NCBI GenBank assembly: GCA_020205615.1
Contig: CM035166.1
Coordinates: 82,203,135-82,267,134 of the forward strand
From: Panax quinquefolius
Taxonomy: Eukaryota; Streptophyta; Magnoliopsida; Apiales; Araliaceae
DNA: 64,000 nucleotides
Reading direction: 5' to 3'
Positions 45,775-56,516 of this stretch are shown one piece after another. Both the position numbers and the translations under genes were made by a program. The stretch's first letter is position 1. The number at the start of each line of letters is the position of its first letter. Under the pieces are notes generated by a model. The model was not told the origin of the DNA and did no database searches. It saw nothing but the letters and a program-made list of their open reading frames with translations.

Positions 45775-46128
45775 TCATTCGGTCAGCAATGCCTTGAAAT
45801 GCTGGAATTAGAATAGCAGAAGATTAGACATGAAAAAGTTGCTAAGGCTAGAGTAAAATAGCAAAAAGGACTCATAAAAATATGTAAGAAAGATATGGAC
45901 ATACAACATATAAAGTCGTTGAACTCTAGTAAACAAGTTATCAAAAAAATGTAAACAAATAACAAATACCATCCACCTTACCTCCAAGCCATTAAATGAA
46001 CTCTTGTTATGACAGTTCTCTAAAATGATTTGCATCACTCGTAAAATTTGTAGAATAGCTTGCTTTGGAAAGAGAGCATCACCTTCTAAAATACTATCAG
46101 TCAAGAGAAGATCGTTCCGACATGACAA
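45775..46128 (-). pseudogene. Fragment of a UPL1/UPL2-type HECT E3 ubiquitin ligase gene (two exons and intron)
   Basis: On the minus strand, 46128-45982 encodes LSCRNDLLLTDSILEGDALF, then PKQAILQILRVMQIILENC and HNKSSFNGLE. It is followed by a splice donor (GAG/GTAAGG), a 180-bp intron (45981-45802) ending in TTCCAG, and a second exon starting HFKALLTE before a TGA at 45777-45775. As recalled, plant UPL1/UPL2 have FPKQAVLQILRVMQIILENC and ...GLE joined to HFKLLLAS in their N-terminal DUF908 armadillo-like region. So both exons and the junction phase agree. The intact protein has over 3,500 residues and marks substrates for degradation; this piece covers under 60. Retention of the intron points to DNA-level capture, not retroposition. 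It adjoins a CACTA end. Confidence 0.75.
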
Positions 46129-46257
46129 TATGAGGTATTAGATAATGCATATCTTAAGATGATAGATTTATAGATAGATAGTACATAACATGAGAGATTT
46201 ACAGATGTACATAACATGGATTGAAAATGAGTTACATGTTTACTATTGTGTGGGGAT

Positions 46258-47946
46258 TGATAAGTGGGTTTTATACCTACTTATGGAGTACCGATTCATG
46301 CGAACTATGCCCATCTCAAGTACTTTTAGTAGGTTTTAATTTTGCATTTCATGTTAATTTACATTTAGCATACTTAAATCTCCTTTTGGTGAATAAGTGC
46401 GAGAATCGGCCTAATTTGGTGGTGTTATAGGCGCAGGGCTAATGGATGCGTGAAAGGCAAGAGCAAAAGCTGGATAAACATGGCATGAAGGTGAAATGGA
46501 GCAAAGAGACCAAGCATGGAAGGAGATTAAGCATGAATGAACAAGTAGCGAATAAAGATGAGTATGTGAATCAGAACAAGAACCAGGATCTGCAAAGTGC
46601 AAGCCGCGTGGCAGGAAAGGCTTGGAGGCGCACACCGCCGTGAAGTACCAAACCAGAACATGGAACCTCATGCATGTTCTTGCTTAACCGACATGAACAT
46701 GACAAGCCTAAGCCCAGCCTTGCCATGTGAGCCCAATTGAACATAGAACTTCTTGCAAGTCAAGTCCTGTGTGAGTAAAAAATTTGGGAGGCCTTGTGAC
46801 CATGTGAGACTGAAGCCGGCTTGATTTGTTTTATTTTAATTTCCAATTTTTAAGGGTTGTAATGTTTTTAAAACGATTTCTGACTGGTGTCAGAAGGAGA
46901 CACTTGACAATTATTCAGTTTTTGACGTATCTTTACATCGTAATTAGGGTTTATTCTCTAGGAGAGATTCCAACGGAGGAAGAGGCAAAAACTCTACTTT
47001 TCTGCTTCTTCTTGGGATTTTCTATCAGAGTGGGTTTATTATTATTATTTTGCTGGAATCTTATGAGGATTTGAATATTGATCTATATTCAGCAATTGGA
47101 TTTGATTGTTTCTACCTTTCATCTTTCAATTGTTTGCTTATTAATCATGTTTAGATTTGATCCCATAATGGCTTTTGGTTCAGTCATGAACTAAACTCCA
47201 TTATGGGATTCTAACGAATTTTAATATGTAGTTTGATTGCATGCTTAAATGCTGGATTGTTTTACATATCATATGGGATGTCTATCATGATTGTTTTGCA
47301 TGTATGAATGCTTGATCACCATTTGTTTCAGTATTTGTATGGAATTTACAATGAACATGCAAATATGGATTGTAATCATGATAGTATACGTATATAGGGC
47401 TGTGTTATATGGCTTATGTATTTCGTGAACCAAATAGACATATATTGTTTCACCGTATAAGTTAGAATAAGGGCTTTAACTTAAAATCATTATAGTTGCA
47501 ATTTCACATAGACATATAGTGATTTTGGTTATATTGATGATTACATAGAGTCTATCATCTGTGGATGCTGTGTAAGTAGGTCTTAGTGCATTGAAAAATG
47601 GCTAATACTCTTTTAGTGCTCTTGGCTACTTTTTTGTGATATGTGAACAAGTCATGCATGATAGTGGCGATTGAATGAAGTATTAAATGAAGTTAGGATC
47701 CCATTATTTCCAGATTTGAGTTATTCCGTGTTATTATTGTTTTAGTTGTTATTTGCAATTAGAGAACAAACCAATCTTAGTCATTAGTTTGAGCATATAA
47801 ATATAGTGAATTAATTAATGCATAGTGATTTGAATTAAACAACTTTCTCTGTGGGATCGATACTTTACTTGCTCTGTATTGCTTGTTGACACATGTATGC
47901 TTGCATGAGTTAGAGCTCTTTTGTTAAGACTAAAAAAGAGGCAACA
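46258..47946 (+). mobile_element. Athila-type LTR (about 1.69 kb)
   Basis: The start TGATAAGTGGGTTTTATACC and the end, GGCAACA just before the primer-binding site, give TG...CA termini. A phrase TGTGGGATCGATACTTTACT near the end (47853) resembles the conserved GTGGGATCGACACC of Athila LTRs. A 12-bp perfect inverted repeat lies at 47160-47209. Open frames at 46446-46643 and 46826-47074 have no recognisable protein features. The second LTR is not in the window. Confidence 0.7.
47160..47209. repeat. Inverted repeat in Athila LTR (12-bp arms)
   Basis: ATCCCATAATGG at 47160-47171 is the exact complement of CCATTATGGGAT at 47198-47209, with a 26-bp spacer. It may form a hairpin in the transcript. 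Confidence 0.8.
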
Positions 47947-47972
47947 AGTTTTTGGGCGTGAATTGCCGGGGA
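47947..47972 (+). other. Athila primer-binding site region
   Basis: AGTTTTTGGGCGTGAATTGC followed by CGGGGA is a lightly mutated form of the Athila/Tat signature TTTTTGGCGCCGTTGCCGGGGA, as recalled. This separates the element from the tRNA-Met-primed elements in the rest of the window. Confidence 0.75.
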
Positions 47973-48400
47973 GAGGCGTTTAATTTAGTATTATTATCAT
48001 TAGTTGTAAACTATATTGTATGACTTAGACAATTCTAGTCTTATCTCATTTCAGTTTTTGTTTTTGTTTCAGGTTTTGGATAAATTTTTATGCTTGCGCA
48101 TGATCATCCAACCTCGACTTAACACATTCGAGGATAACATAAGCGGGAGAGGTTGGAAAGCGGGTGTTAAGTAGAAATTAACAAGCACCGTTAGAAAATC
48201 TGACTGACTAACATGGCGGTAGAGGCAAGGAGAAAAGCAACGAGAGGAGCATAGGGCTTTGAAGGAATATTCCATGCGCAATATCAATGGACTACAGTCT
48301 AGCATCGTCCGACTAGCAATAGCAGCCTATAAATTCGAGATAAAAACTGGCACTATTCAAATGGTGCGAGAATCTGATTCGATTTGGGAGTCTTTGCTCT
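47973..48400 (+). other. Athila leader and degenerate gag start
   Basis: It contains CAACCTCGACTTAACACATTCG and later AGAGGCAAGGAGAAAAGCAACG, probably the basic start of the Athila gag. No open frame is maintained. The minus-strand frame at 48069-48305 has no support. Confidence 0.4.
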
Positions 48401-49100
48401 GAGATGATCGAGAATGAACACTGTTAAGTTTCATCGAAATTTGTGATACATTCGAGATACAACGGTGTGACGGAAGATGCTATTAGACTAAGGTTGTTTC
48501 CATTCTCATTGAGGATAAAGCGAAAAGTTGGCTTCATTCTTTGCGGCCAGGATCTATAACTACATGGGAGGACTTAACACGAAGTTCTTAGCTAAGTTCT
48601 TCCCTGATGGCTAAGACTACAAAGATGAGGGCGGCTATATCTCGGTTTGAGCAACAACAGGCGACTCTTTATCCGAAGCATGGGAGAGATACAAAGAAAT
48701 CTTTGAGAAGTGTCCACATCACGGTATGCCAGATTGGATGGTGATCAACACGCGTTTTATAATGGATTGGGATGGCGATCGAGGACCGATTGTAGATGCA
48801 GCTGCAGGAGGGGCATTATGGGCAAAGAACTATGAAGAAGCCTATAACCTTATCGTGACTATGGCATCCATCGATTTTCAGAATCCTACATCTTGAATGC
48901 CATAACCCAAAGTTGCAGGTGTGTTGGAGGTTGATGTTATTACTCAGTTGTCAGCACAGATGGCAGCCATGGCAAAGAAGATAGATACTTTGGTAGAAGG
49001 AAAAGTAAAGACGGTTAAAGACGGTTGCCTTCGTATGTGAGATTTGTGTGGGGTCACACTCGACGGATCAATGTGCTATCAGCTCAGAATTAGTGCAGTA
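48401..49100 (+). pseudogene. gag: Degenerate Athila gag with zinc knuckle
   Basis: Broken frames give FIEICDTFEIQ (48430-48462), then IEDKAKSWLHSLRPGSITTW (48509-48568), KTTKMRAAISRFEQQ (48615-48660) and a piece around MPDWMVIN (48728). Next comes VDVITQLSAQMAAMAKKIDT (48930-48990). At 49036-49080 an intact zinc knuckle reads CEICVGSHSTDQC. The order and wording are those of Athila gag (FLEIC...KAKSWLNSLPPGSITTWDEL, recalled). Frameshifts are frequent. Confidence 0.75.
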
Positions 49101-49698
49101 TGTGAGCAACTACAGAAAAGACCAAGGTCAATTTCAAAACACATACCACCCCAACAACCGAAATCATCCAAACTTTAGTTGGTCGACTAATCAAGGGAAT
49201 CAGTAGAATCAGTTTGAACCAAATAATCAATTTCAGTCACAACCGGTAGCGATCAGCGATTTAATCTAGACCACCCTTTCCACAAGGATTTTTCAACAAC
49301 AACAAAGAACATCACACTCAAATTTATACCTCAAAGAAGAAAAGAAATCGAAGTGGAGGAGATGATGATGAAATACATGGCAAACACGAAGTTATGATCA
49401 AGAGACTGACGGTGGCTATAAAGAATCTGGAAACTAAAATGGGGGCGGATAATGAACATGCTTACTAACGGGCCCAGGGTTCATTGTCAAAATGTCTGAG
49501 AGACAAATCCAAGAAGAGACGGGAAAGAACAATGTCAAGCAATCACATTGAGATCTGGGAAAGATTTGTCGAGTACTACTGAAGTGGCGCTACGCTATGG
49601 CGAGATTACCTTGAGGAGAACGCAGCGTCCATGAAGAGAGAAAGCGATCGGTTGCTCAAGAAGAAAATTTGGAAAAGTCTGAGGTTCAGCAGGAAGAG
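49101..49698 (+). pseudogene. Athila gag C-terminal linker, decayed
   Basis: The stretch has Asn- and Gln-rich translations (HPNNRNHPN-like, PNNQFQSQP-like), as seen after the zinc knuckle in Athila gag. From about 49480 the coding becomes unclear (RDKSKKRREKNNVKQ-like basic residues). Protease, reverse transcriptase and integrase are absent. The element is broken by the family-D LTR at 49699. Confidence 0.5.
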
Positions 49699-50019
49699 TG
49701 TGACAACCCGAGAATTTTGAATAATTTTAAAATTTTTAGTAATTTATTGAAGGTTCAAAATTAGAACCTAGGCAAAAAATTAGTGTATGCATTTGATATT
49801 TTTGAGATGGAATTTTGAGGATTTCAAAATTTTGTGAAAGATTTAGGTGAATTATTCAGGATTAAGGAAATACGTGGATATGTTTTGTGGATATATGTAC
49901 ATTATGTGGTTAAGGGTCAAGGGTTGACCAGATAAGCGATATCTGTAACAAACCCAAATTATATATTAAGAACTTTAACAGTCGGTTAGAAAACCCTAGC
50001 GATTAATAAGAGACCCTAG

Positions 50020-50625
50020 AACCCGGTTCTAGAAACCCTAATTTCAGTTCCGGGAATCCGAAACCCTAATTCGCTGCATGAAACCCTAAATCGGGAACTT
50101 AATGGCGTAAGTGTAAATAATTATAGGATTAATTAGGGTTAATCTTAACAAATTGGTTAAAAACCCTAATTCCAAATTTGAAACCCTAATTACAGTTTGA
50201 AACCTTAATTTGTAAATAGGGAAAACGTAAGTGTTAATGTAATACTTTTAATGTTAATTAGGATATATTAATTCTAATTTTCACGTTAAGTAATTAGAAA
50301 ACCCTAATCTAATTACAAAATCTAATTTCTAATTTAGAAAATTATTTTTATATTAGAAACCATAATTTTTGGGTTGTATACCCTAATCAAGTGATTTTGA
50401 CCCTAATTGATTAATTAGAAATTTTAATTAGGAAATACTAATCCTAATTAGCAAGATTTAAGTTATGATTAAGAAATTTTAATATAATTAGAAAATTCTA
50501 ATTATAATTTAGAAATATTAAATTTCTATTTTTAAAACCTAAATTAGAAATTTTAGAAAATTAAATTGTAAGTTAAGGGTTAAACCCTAAACCCTAACCC
50601 AAACCCTAAACCCTAAGGGTTTGGC
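50020..50625. repeat. Telobox / interstitial telomere-like cluster
   Basis: AAACCCTAA occurs about nine or ten times in 600 bp (for example at 50033, 50050, 50080, 50160, 50185 and 50300). A compact run of CCCTAAACCCTAACCC and AAACCCTAAACCCTAAGGG lies at 50583-50622. The plant telomere unit is CCCTAAA. All copies are on one strand except the closing GGGTTT. Confidence 0.85.
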
Positions 50626-51992
50626 TAATTGACACAAATGCCATTAAATTAAAAAGACAAAAGTCCAAAATACCCTTATTGCATAATTGAAGGTTTCTTG
50701 CAAATCTAGCCAAGATTGAGTTGTCCAACTACTTCATGACTCACCAATTGACTGAAATACAATACTTATCAGCCTATACATTCAGCCAAGATCATTACAT
50801 ACAACATTTATATGATTAAAGAGAGAGAAAGAGTCACTTTATTTTTATTTCTCTCCAACACATTCTCTCTCTAAAATTCGGGAGTAAGACTGATATTGAG
50901 TGAAGAGATAAGTCATTATCAAGCCATAGCTTTGCTAAGATCAAACATCAATGACAGAAATCAAGGATCAAGCTAGAAAGGTATAAGAACCCTAAAATTT
51001 CAAAATAATTAAATCTTGTGTTTTGATGTTAGTAGTTGGTTAGATATGTGTTACAAGGTGCCTTTTAGAGATCTGGGTTGTTGGATCATGGATCCATAAC
51101 ATCTAGATGCTCGAATCTAAAGATTTTAAAAATCTGGAAATGTTGAAAATGATGGCCTGACAGCCATATGTCAGGGCCTGTAAATCATTCTATGTTTTTA
51201 CTTTGTGTTGTTTTATGTTATAACTGTGTTCTATGTCATTAGGATTTTGATCTGAAACTATAAACATGGCCAGATAATGAGTAGATTAAGAGATACAAGC
51301 GGTCAAACCGCGTTAACCGGTCACGAAAAACGTTTCTGGGTAACCTAGATTTTCCAGAGATGGTTTGACAAGATATTTGAGGCTTCTGATTTTGCTTATC
51401 GTTGATGTTTAGGTCATGTTGTTGTAATAGACACGTGAATCGACATATTGTCTATCGATTCATGCTTTTAAAATATCTATATCCTTAACAGAATTGAATC
51501 AGTGGCCAGTCAAACAACCGTTGACCAAACTATTCAAGAACATTTCTGGAAAACCCAAAAATATTCAAGAACAGTCCGGACCACTACTTTGACCAATGTT
51601 GATCTGTTAGGTGTGATGATGTTATTATGTTATTATGATATATACTTGTGCTAAGACATGTTAGCTACATGATCGAACCCTTATATTACACAGAGCAGGC
51701 TTTAACATCAAAGATTCAAAGGCCCTAAAGTAGCACCTCGACTGTTCTTCAATTTCTGGGAAACCCAGAATTGAAGAAAAGTGTTTGGCAATATTTTGAT
51801 ACACTATATCTCACTGATTAGGTGTCGGTTAGCCATGATGTTTGTTTAAGGTTGTAGTATTGCATCAATACTATAACATGGACCCAAAAATCGTACCAGA
51901 TACATAAAAATCTATGATTTAGGACTGGTCAAACCATGCCCCTCGAAGTCTGACATGAAGATCTTGGCAGGCTCAAGAATAGCTCAAGAACA

Positions 51993-52020
51993 CCTATAGC
52001 GACGGCTTTGTCGCTATAGG
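51993..52020. repeat. Perfect 11-bp stem hairpin
   Basis: CCTATAGCGAC (51993-52003) pairs with GTCGCTATAGG (52010-52020) across a GGCTTT loop. A half copy, TTTAGCGACGG, follows at 52026. It is GC-rich compared with its surroundings. Confidence 0.85.
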
Positions 52021-53008
52021 GCCCTTTAGCGACGGATTTATTAATTTGAATTTCTAATTTCTGGAAATTAATTAATAAATTGAAATAAATAGTTTTTAAT
52101 TATTAAAAATACTAAATAAATTCTGAAAAATTATTTTAAAATCTTAAAAATAGTTTTTAATTATTTTGAGTATATTTCATAAATATTTAATATTTTTGGA
52201 ATATAAATGGTATTTAATTTATTTAATTACAATATTAAATAAATGATATAGAAATAATTTAATACATGAAAAATCATGAAAAATAATATTATGTTATAAT
52301 AAAATATTTTAAGTTATTTTTAGTGATTTTAATATTTTGTGATGAATTTCATTAATTATCCAATATTAAGGATAATTAGTTTATTTAATAACTATATTAA
52401 ATAAATTATGGAAAAATAGAATTAATGATTTAAAATCATATAAAAATGATTTAAGTGTTATAAAAATATTTTAAGTTATAAAATATAACTTTTGATATTT
52501 TGCCATGAAAATATTAATATTTTAATATTAATAGCAATTATCGGAGTAATGAATTTAACGATTTAAAATTATATAAATATGATTTTAAGGTATTAAAATA
52601 CTTTGATATATTATAAATATATTATAATATTATGACATGTATTTCATTAATATTTGATAATAAATAAATATTAATGATATTAGAATTATGTAGTATTTAA
52701 TTCATTTAAATACGTTTTTAATGATTGGAAAATCAAGATAAATAGTAATAATTATTTAAAAATTATTATAAGACTTGAAAAAATATTTCGACTGTTAATA
52801 AATTATCTTAGTTAATGGTTAAGCGTTTAGCCAGAGTTTAATTGAACTTAAACTCGAAGAATTATCCGACTACACCGTCGGGATGTCAAATTTGTGTCAG
52901 TTTCAAGTCAGACTAAAATAGTTTGACTTGATACTAAGTTTTATGTGTGTTGTGGACTGATAGGGTTATCTATTATGTGTTATGTGTTTAGGTTATTCTA
53001 TGTATATA

Positions 53009-53034
53009 CATACATATATATATATATATATATA
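53009..53034. repeat. AT dinucleotide microsatellite
   Basis: An uninterrupted run of about twelve AT units near the end of the family-D LTR. Confidence 0.9.
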
Positions 53035-53666
53035 TTATAATATTAGAGTTTATTTTACTTAACTCTACTAAGAGTTGTTTCATTCAGATAAGCTTATGGT
53101 TAATCATTGCTGGTTGCCATGAATTATACTCTGTACATATTGCATGTATAAGTCAGGTATGAAAGGCTGATCAGCTTCATTACCAGTTGGTTCATATATA
53201 TTTGTTCATGTGTAATACTTGTTCAGTCATAAATTTGTTCCTGCTAGTTCACAATTATATTGTTGAATTATAGCCAGCTTATTATTCTGACTCTTTCAAT
53301 CATGATATATCGTTATATTATTGAACTTAAACTTGCTGGGTAACTTTTATGCTCACCCTTACTATATTGTGATAAAAAATTGCAGATTTAGACGAATGCG
53401 TCAGATACAAGGAAAGGTTAAAGACAGTTCCAGCTTAAAGTTAATAAGTGCAATTAAATTTGCAATAGTGTATTATATTAATGTGATTGTAAGTTAAATA
53501 AGTTACGATTTGTGTATAAGTTAAGGTTACTCGACCTTGGGAAATTAAGTGTAAGTTATTGTATAAACAATTTATGTTTATATCTTCCGCAAATATAGTA
53601 ATAGTGATAGAATGATCGAACCGGATCCGCGGTGATTCGGGACCTCGGATTCGGTAAAATCATTAA

Positions 53667-53960
53667 TGGTATCAAAGCATAGGTTATGAACCTTAGGTAG
53701 GAATATCTCGAGACTAATAACCGCGGTGATTAGGATAAGTACTAACTCATATAGAGAGTTAGTTGGTCGATGAAGATTCAAAGGCGAATCTCGGCGGGTT
53801 ATAAAAGATCTGAGTTCTCTAACTCGATAATAAAGGAATGAGCGAGAGTGATGAATAGATAGAGTCTAAAAGACTAAAAGCAAAGTGATAGAAGATCATA
53901 AAACAAAAGCGATCAAGGTATAGAAATGAAAGCGTAATATATACGATGAGATCACCAGAG
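53667..53960 (+). other. Family-D primer-binding site and start of leader
   Basis: TGGTATCAAAGCATAGG at 53667 is an initiator tRNA-Met type site. About 280 bp of leader follow with no coding features and end at ATCACCAGAG, where a family-A LTR begins. The remainder of family D is not visible downstream of the family-A element. Confidence 0.6.
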
Positions 53961-54389
53961 TGTAAGACCCCAACTTTTATAAATAAGATGAATTTTCTAT
54001 AAATATCATTTTGAATATTATGGAGTAAATTTGATATAATGTTATAGTTGTGGGTAATATTTATAAATTTTTGCAAAAGTACGCATGAGTTGTTATATAA
54101 TATTCGATTGGTGGGGAATATTCGTTTTAACGGGGAATATTAGGTATAACAATTGACAATCATTGGTGGACCCCCTAGCGGAATTATTGTCGGATTGAGA
54201 AAGCGACAAAAATACTTTATAAAAATAACGGTGGAAGTTTTGTTAACTATTGTTGAAACACGCGGTTTTAAAGAAATGCGATGTCTGGCGTGGTTGCATA
54301 GTAGCACACGATATTGATTATTGATGCTTATGTGATAAGTCAATTTTTGTTTTATCGGTATTATTTGTTTTATTGGTATTAAAAGCAGA

Positions 54390-54610
54390 ATACTTTTATA
54401 AAGTTATTTCATTTTAAGGCTAAAAGTAAAATCTTTTTATATAAAATAGAATACTTTTATAAAGTTATACATTTTATTAGACAATAATTAGAATATATTA
54501 TATTTTATTATGCATAGTATTTGCATAGTGCCTACATAGTGTTTGCATAGTAAAATCTTTTATAAAGTTATTCGTTTTATTAGATTATAAATAGAATATA
54601 TTATATTTTA
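54390..54610. promoter_or_regulatory. U3 repeats of the TTTTATAAAGTTAT type upstream of the TATA box
   Basis: Three copies of CTTTTATAAAGTTAT (about 54394, 54452, 54550) alternate with AGAATATATTATATTTTATT (about 54489 and 54593). The same block is at 61565-61810. It takes the place of the unrelated repeats found upstream of the TATA box in other family-A LTRs. Confidence 0.55.
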
Positions 54611-54702
54611 TTTAAAAGATTTTGCTTTAAATATGGACCATCGATTAAAGTAAATCAATCTCGTTTGATTTCATGAGTTAGTTACTATGCAGTCCATTTT
54701 TC

Positions 54703-54710
54703 TATAAATA
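54703..54710 (+). promoter_or_regulatory. TATA box of the family-A 5' LTR
   Basis: TTCTATAAATAGAAGCTCATTCC precedes GAAACTCTAGAAAGAGAAATT. The same core recurs at 61897-61904 in the 3' LTR. Confidence 0.6.
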
Positions 54711-54894
54711 GAAGCTCATTCCTTCATTATTTCATACGAATTCACTGAAACTCTAGAAAGAGAAATTATAGAGAAGCTATAGAAAAGTATTCTGCTCCTT
54801 ACCTACTCTTATATTGGTTTCTTTTTACGGTAAGGGATATTATTTGTTGTACTAGTAAGAGGTATTATTTCTTTTGTATTCATGAAGAGAACTT

Positions 54895-55275
54895 ACATTA
54901 TTCCATTCTTTATTATACATTTGGAATAACCGATTATCGTGGACTACCCTATACTTGGTGACATTCTTCTAATATTTCGTCTTTATTATTATTACATTGG
55001 AAATATCACATGCATGCGTTTCTGTGGGACTGGTTCCATCTTTATTATTATTACATTGGAATATCTTATGTATGTGTCTTTCTGTGGGACACAGTTAAAA
55101 TCTTTATTATTACATTGGAACATCATGCATGCATTTATTCATGACTTTATTCTTTATTATTACATTGGAACTGGTTTAGATTACTTATTTATTTGATTTG
55201 TTGGAATAAATACATTGGAATAACTGTCATATGAAATCCGCATGCATGGTGATTTCTTTTGTTATTCCATTCGTT
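54895..55275. repeat. Minisatellite with TTCCATTC...TTGGAA hairpin units
   Basis: Six or so degenerate units of CTTTATTATTACATTGGAA are joined by CATGCATG-containing tails. The partner array in the 3' LTR is at 62095-62515. Confidence 0.7.
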
Positions 55276-56321
55276 ATTATACTCGGTTGGTTAAAGTTTT
55301 GACTTCTATACTCCATGAAATTAGTGGAATATCCTTGATATTTGCGCTTCATCGATATCTTTTCATGGAAATATTCTTACGAGCATTCTTGAATTTTACT
55401 CTACAAAAGCGATATCATGTTGACAATTTGGACGTTATTAGTTCATGGATAAATTAATTCTTGAACTTGTTTTATTGAATTCTTATATCATTGTCATCAT
55501 CCTCATGTTTATATTATGTTGAAAAGTCTATGGGCTTTGTAGTGCATAGATGGACTTGGTATGATTATGACCGAGGATTATTGATGTTGTAATCATGGTA
55601 GTAATATTACAAATGATGTGGAAAAAGTCCTCATTGGGCCCGTAGTTCATTGATGGATAGTTGTTGGCATGATCATGACCATTAATGAATACACAAATAT
55701 TCTTGGCCCGTAGTGCATGGATAATTGTGGTCGTGATACTAAAGAATATCCTTGGTAAAGTAGATGCGGGGTGATTCGATGATGTGGATTATTTATTAAA
55801 GTGAGTCCAGCGATAAAAGTCATGAAAAACCTTTTAAATCATAGAAGATAGTAGATTTTATTCTCTACTTGACTCTTTTAATGGATTGCTTGTTAGCATG
55901 CAGTTAAACTTGATGTTTGTTATATTTTATCGGTTTAACCTTTGTTGAAGGCTAATGATAATTTATTCGCATTATCTTAGTCATAATATTTCTTCTTGGG
56001 CTAGTTGAGCTCACCCTTTCTTTCTTTGTTCTCTTGAGAAATGAGAATATAAATTTGGGACGAGTCGGGGAGCGGAGTGATGGACGGATGATAGTATTAG
56101 TAGTCCTCACTATTACTGTTAAATAGTGTGACAATAAATGTAATGAGGACCCCATTGAGTTTTGTATATTATCTAGATGACAATATTTGTATTAAAACTC
56201 ATGACATATGTTTAATTGTATTTTACATATTTGTTGTATAATTAAGTTGTATTTGAATTTTGTACCATGTATTTGGCGACTCGAGATGGGTGATGTATAC
56301 CTATTTTTGGGGCGTCACGGT

Positions 56322-56334
56322 TGGTATCAAAGCT
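56322..56334 (+). other. Primer-binding site of family-A element
   Basis: TGGTATCAAAGCT lies shortly after the LTR end, identical to the sites at 26048 and 38995. Confidence 0.8.
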
Positions 56335-56516
56335 TAGGGATATGATCCTGGCTAAGATGTGAGAATAGAACTAGGAGGGAGAGGCGGGAATTCCTTCGCT
56401 AGTATGACCTACCTAAGTTTATTTGGTATTTAATTGGTGAAATTAGAATATAGGGATAATATGTTACATGTCAATTAACATTTTGTTTTGTGGCGATATC
56501 TCGAAAATGACATCAG

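Larger units (their letters stand above)
44767..46257 (+). mobile_element. CACTA (En/Spm-type) transposon, one terminus and internal part
   Basis: CACTACTACAAAACAG at 44767 is a typical CACTA terminal inverted repeat, and it interrupts the integrase frame. Subterminal repeats of the ACAACGTT type follow densely to about 45140. No matching end (TTTTGTAGTAGTG) was seen before the Athila LTR at 46258, so the element is truncated or its other end lies elsewhere. No transposase was recognised. The internal part holds a 34-bp tandem repeat (45443-45510) and a host gene fragment (45775-46128). Whether that fragment truly lies inside the transposon cannot be settled without the second terminus. Confidence 0.7.
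49699..53662 (+). mobile_element. Family-D LTR (3964 bp), Tekay-type or related
   Basis: It starts TGTGACAACCCGAGAATTTTG right after Athila DNA and ends at TCGGTAAAATCA, five bases before a tRNA-Met primer-binding site. The size and the TGTGACAACCC start suit long-LTR chromoviruses, but no interior domain is visible to confirm the lineage. It includes a telobox-rich block (50020-50625), a perfect hairpin (51993-52020), an extremely AT-rich stretch (about 52040-52800) and an AT run (53009-53034). The partner LTR is not in the window. Confidence 0.65.
53961..56319 (+). mobile_element. Family-A 5' LTR, short type (2359 bp)
   Basis: It starts TGTAAGACCCCAACTTTTATA and ends GGGGCGTCACG, whose last base differs from the family's CA end. 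It pairs with 61133-63544. It lacks the GTGAATAGTAC minisatellite and the GGGCTTTCC block. Its U3 instead holds repeats of TTTTATAAAGTTAT and ATTTTATTAGA (54390-54610). TATA box, TTCCATTC...TTGGAA array (54895-55275) and GGCCCGTAGTGCAT modules (55530-55750) are present. Confidence 0.92.

Noticed and set aside
44767..46257. Complete CACTA element with the UPL fragment as confirmed cargo
   Set aside because: The second terminal repeat was searched for by eye to 49700 and not found, so cargo status stays an inference.
46826..47074. Hydrophobic 82-codon frame resembling a membrane peptide
   Set aside because: It lies inside the Athila LTR in T-rich DNA. The hydrophobic look follows from base composition.
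50583..50625. Possible chromosome end
   Set aside because: Only a few telomere units, inside an LTR with coding-free element sequence continuing on both sides; not a terminal array.
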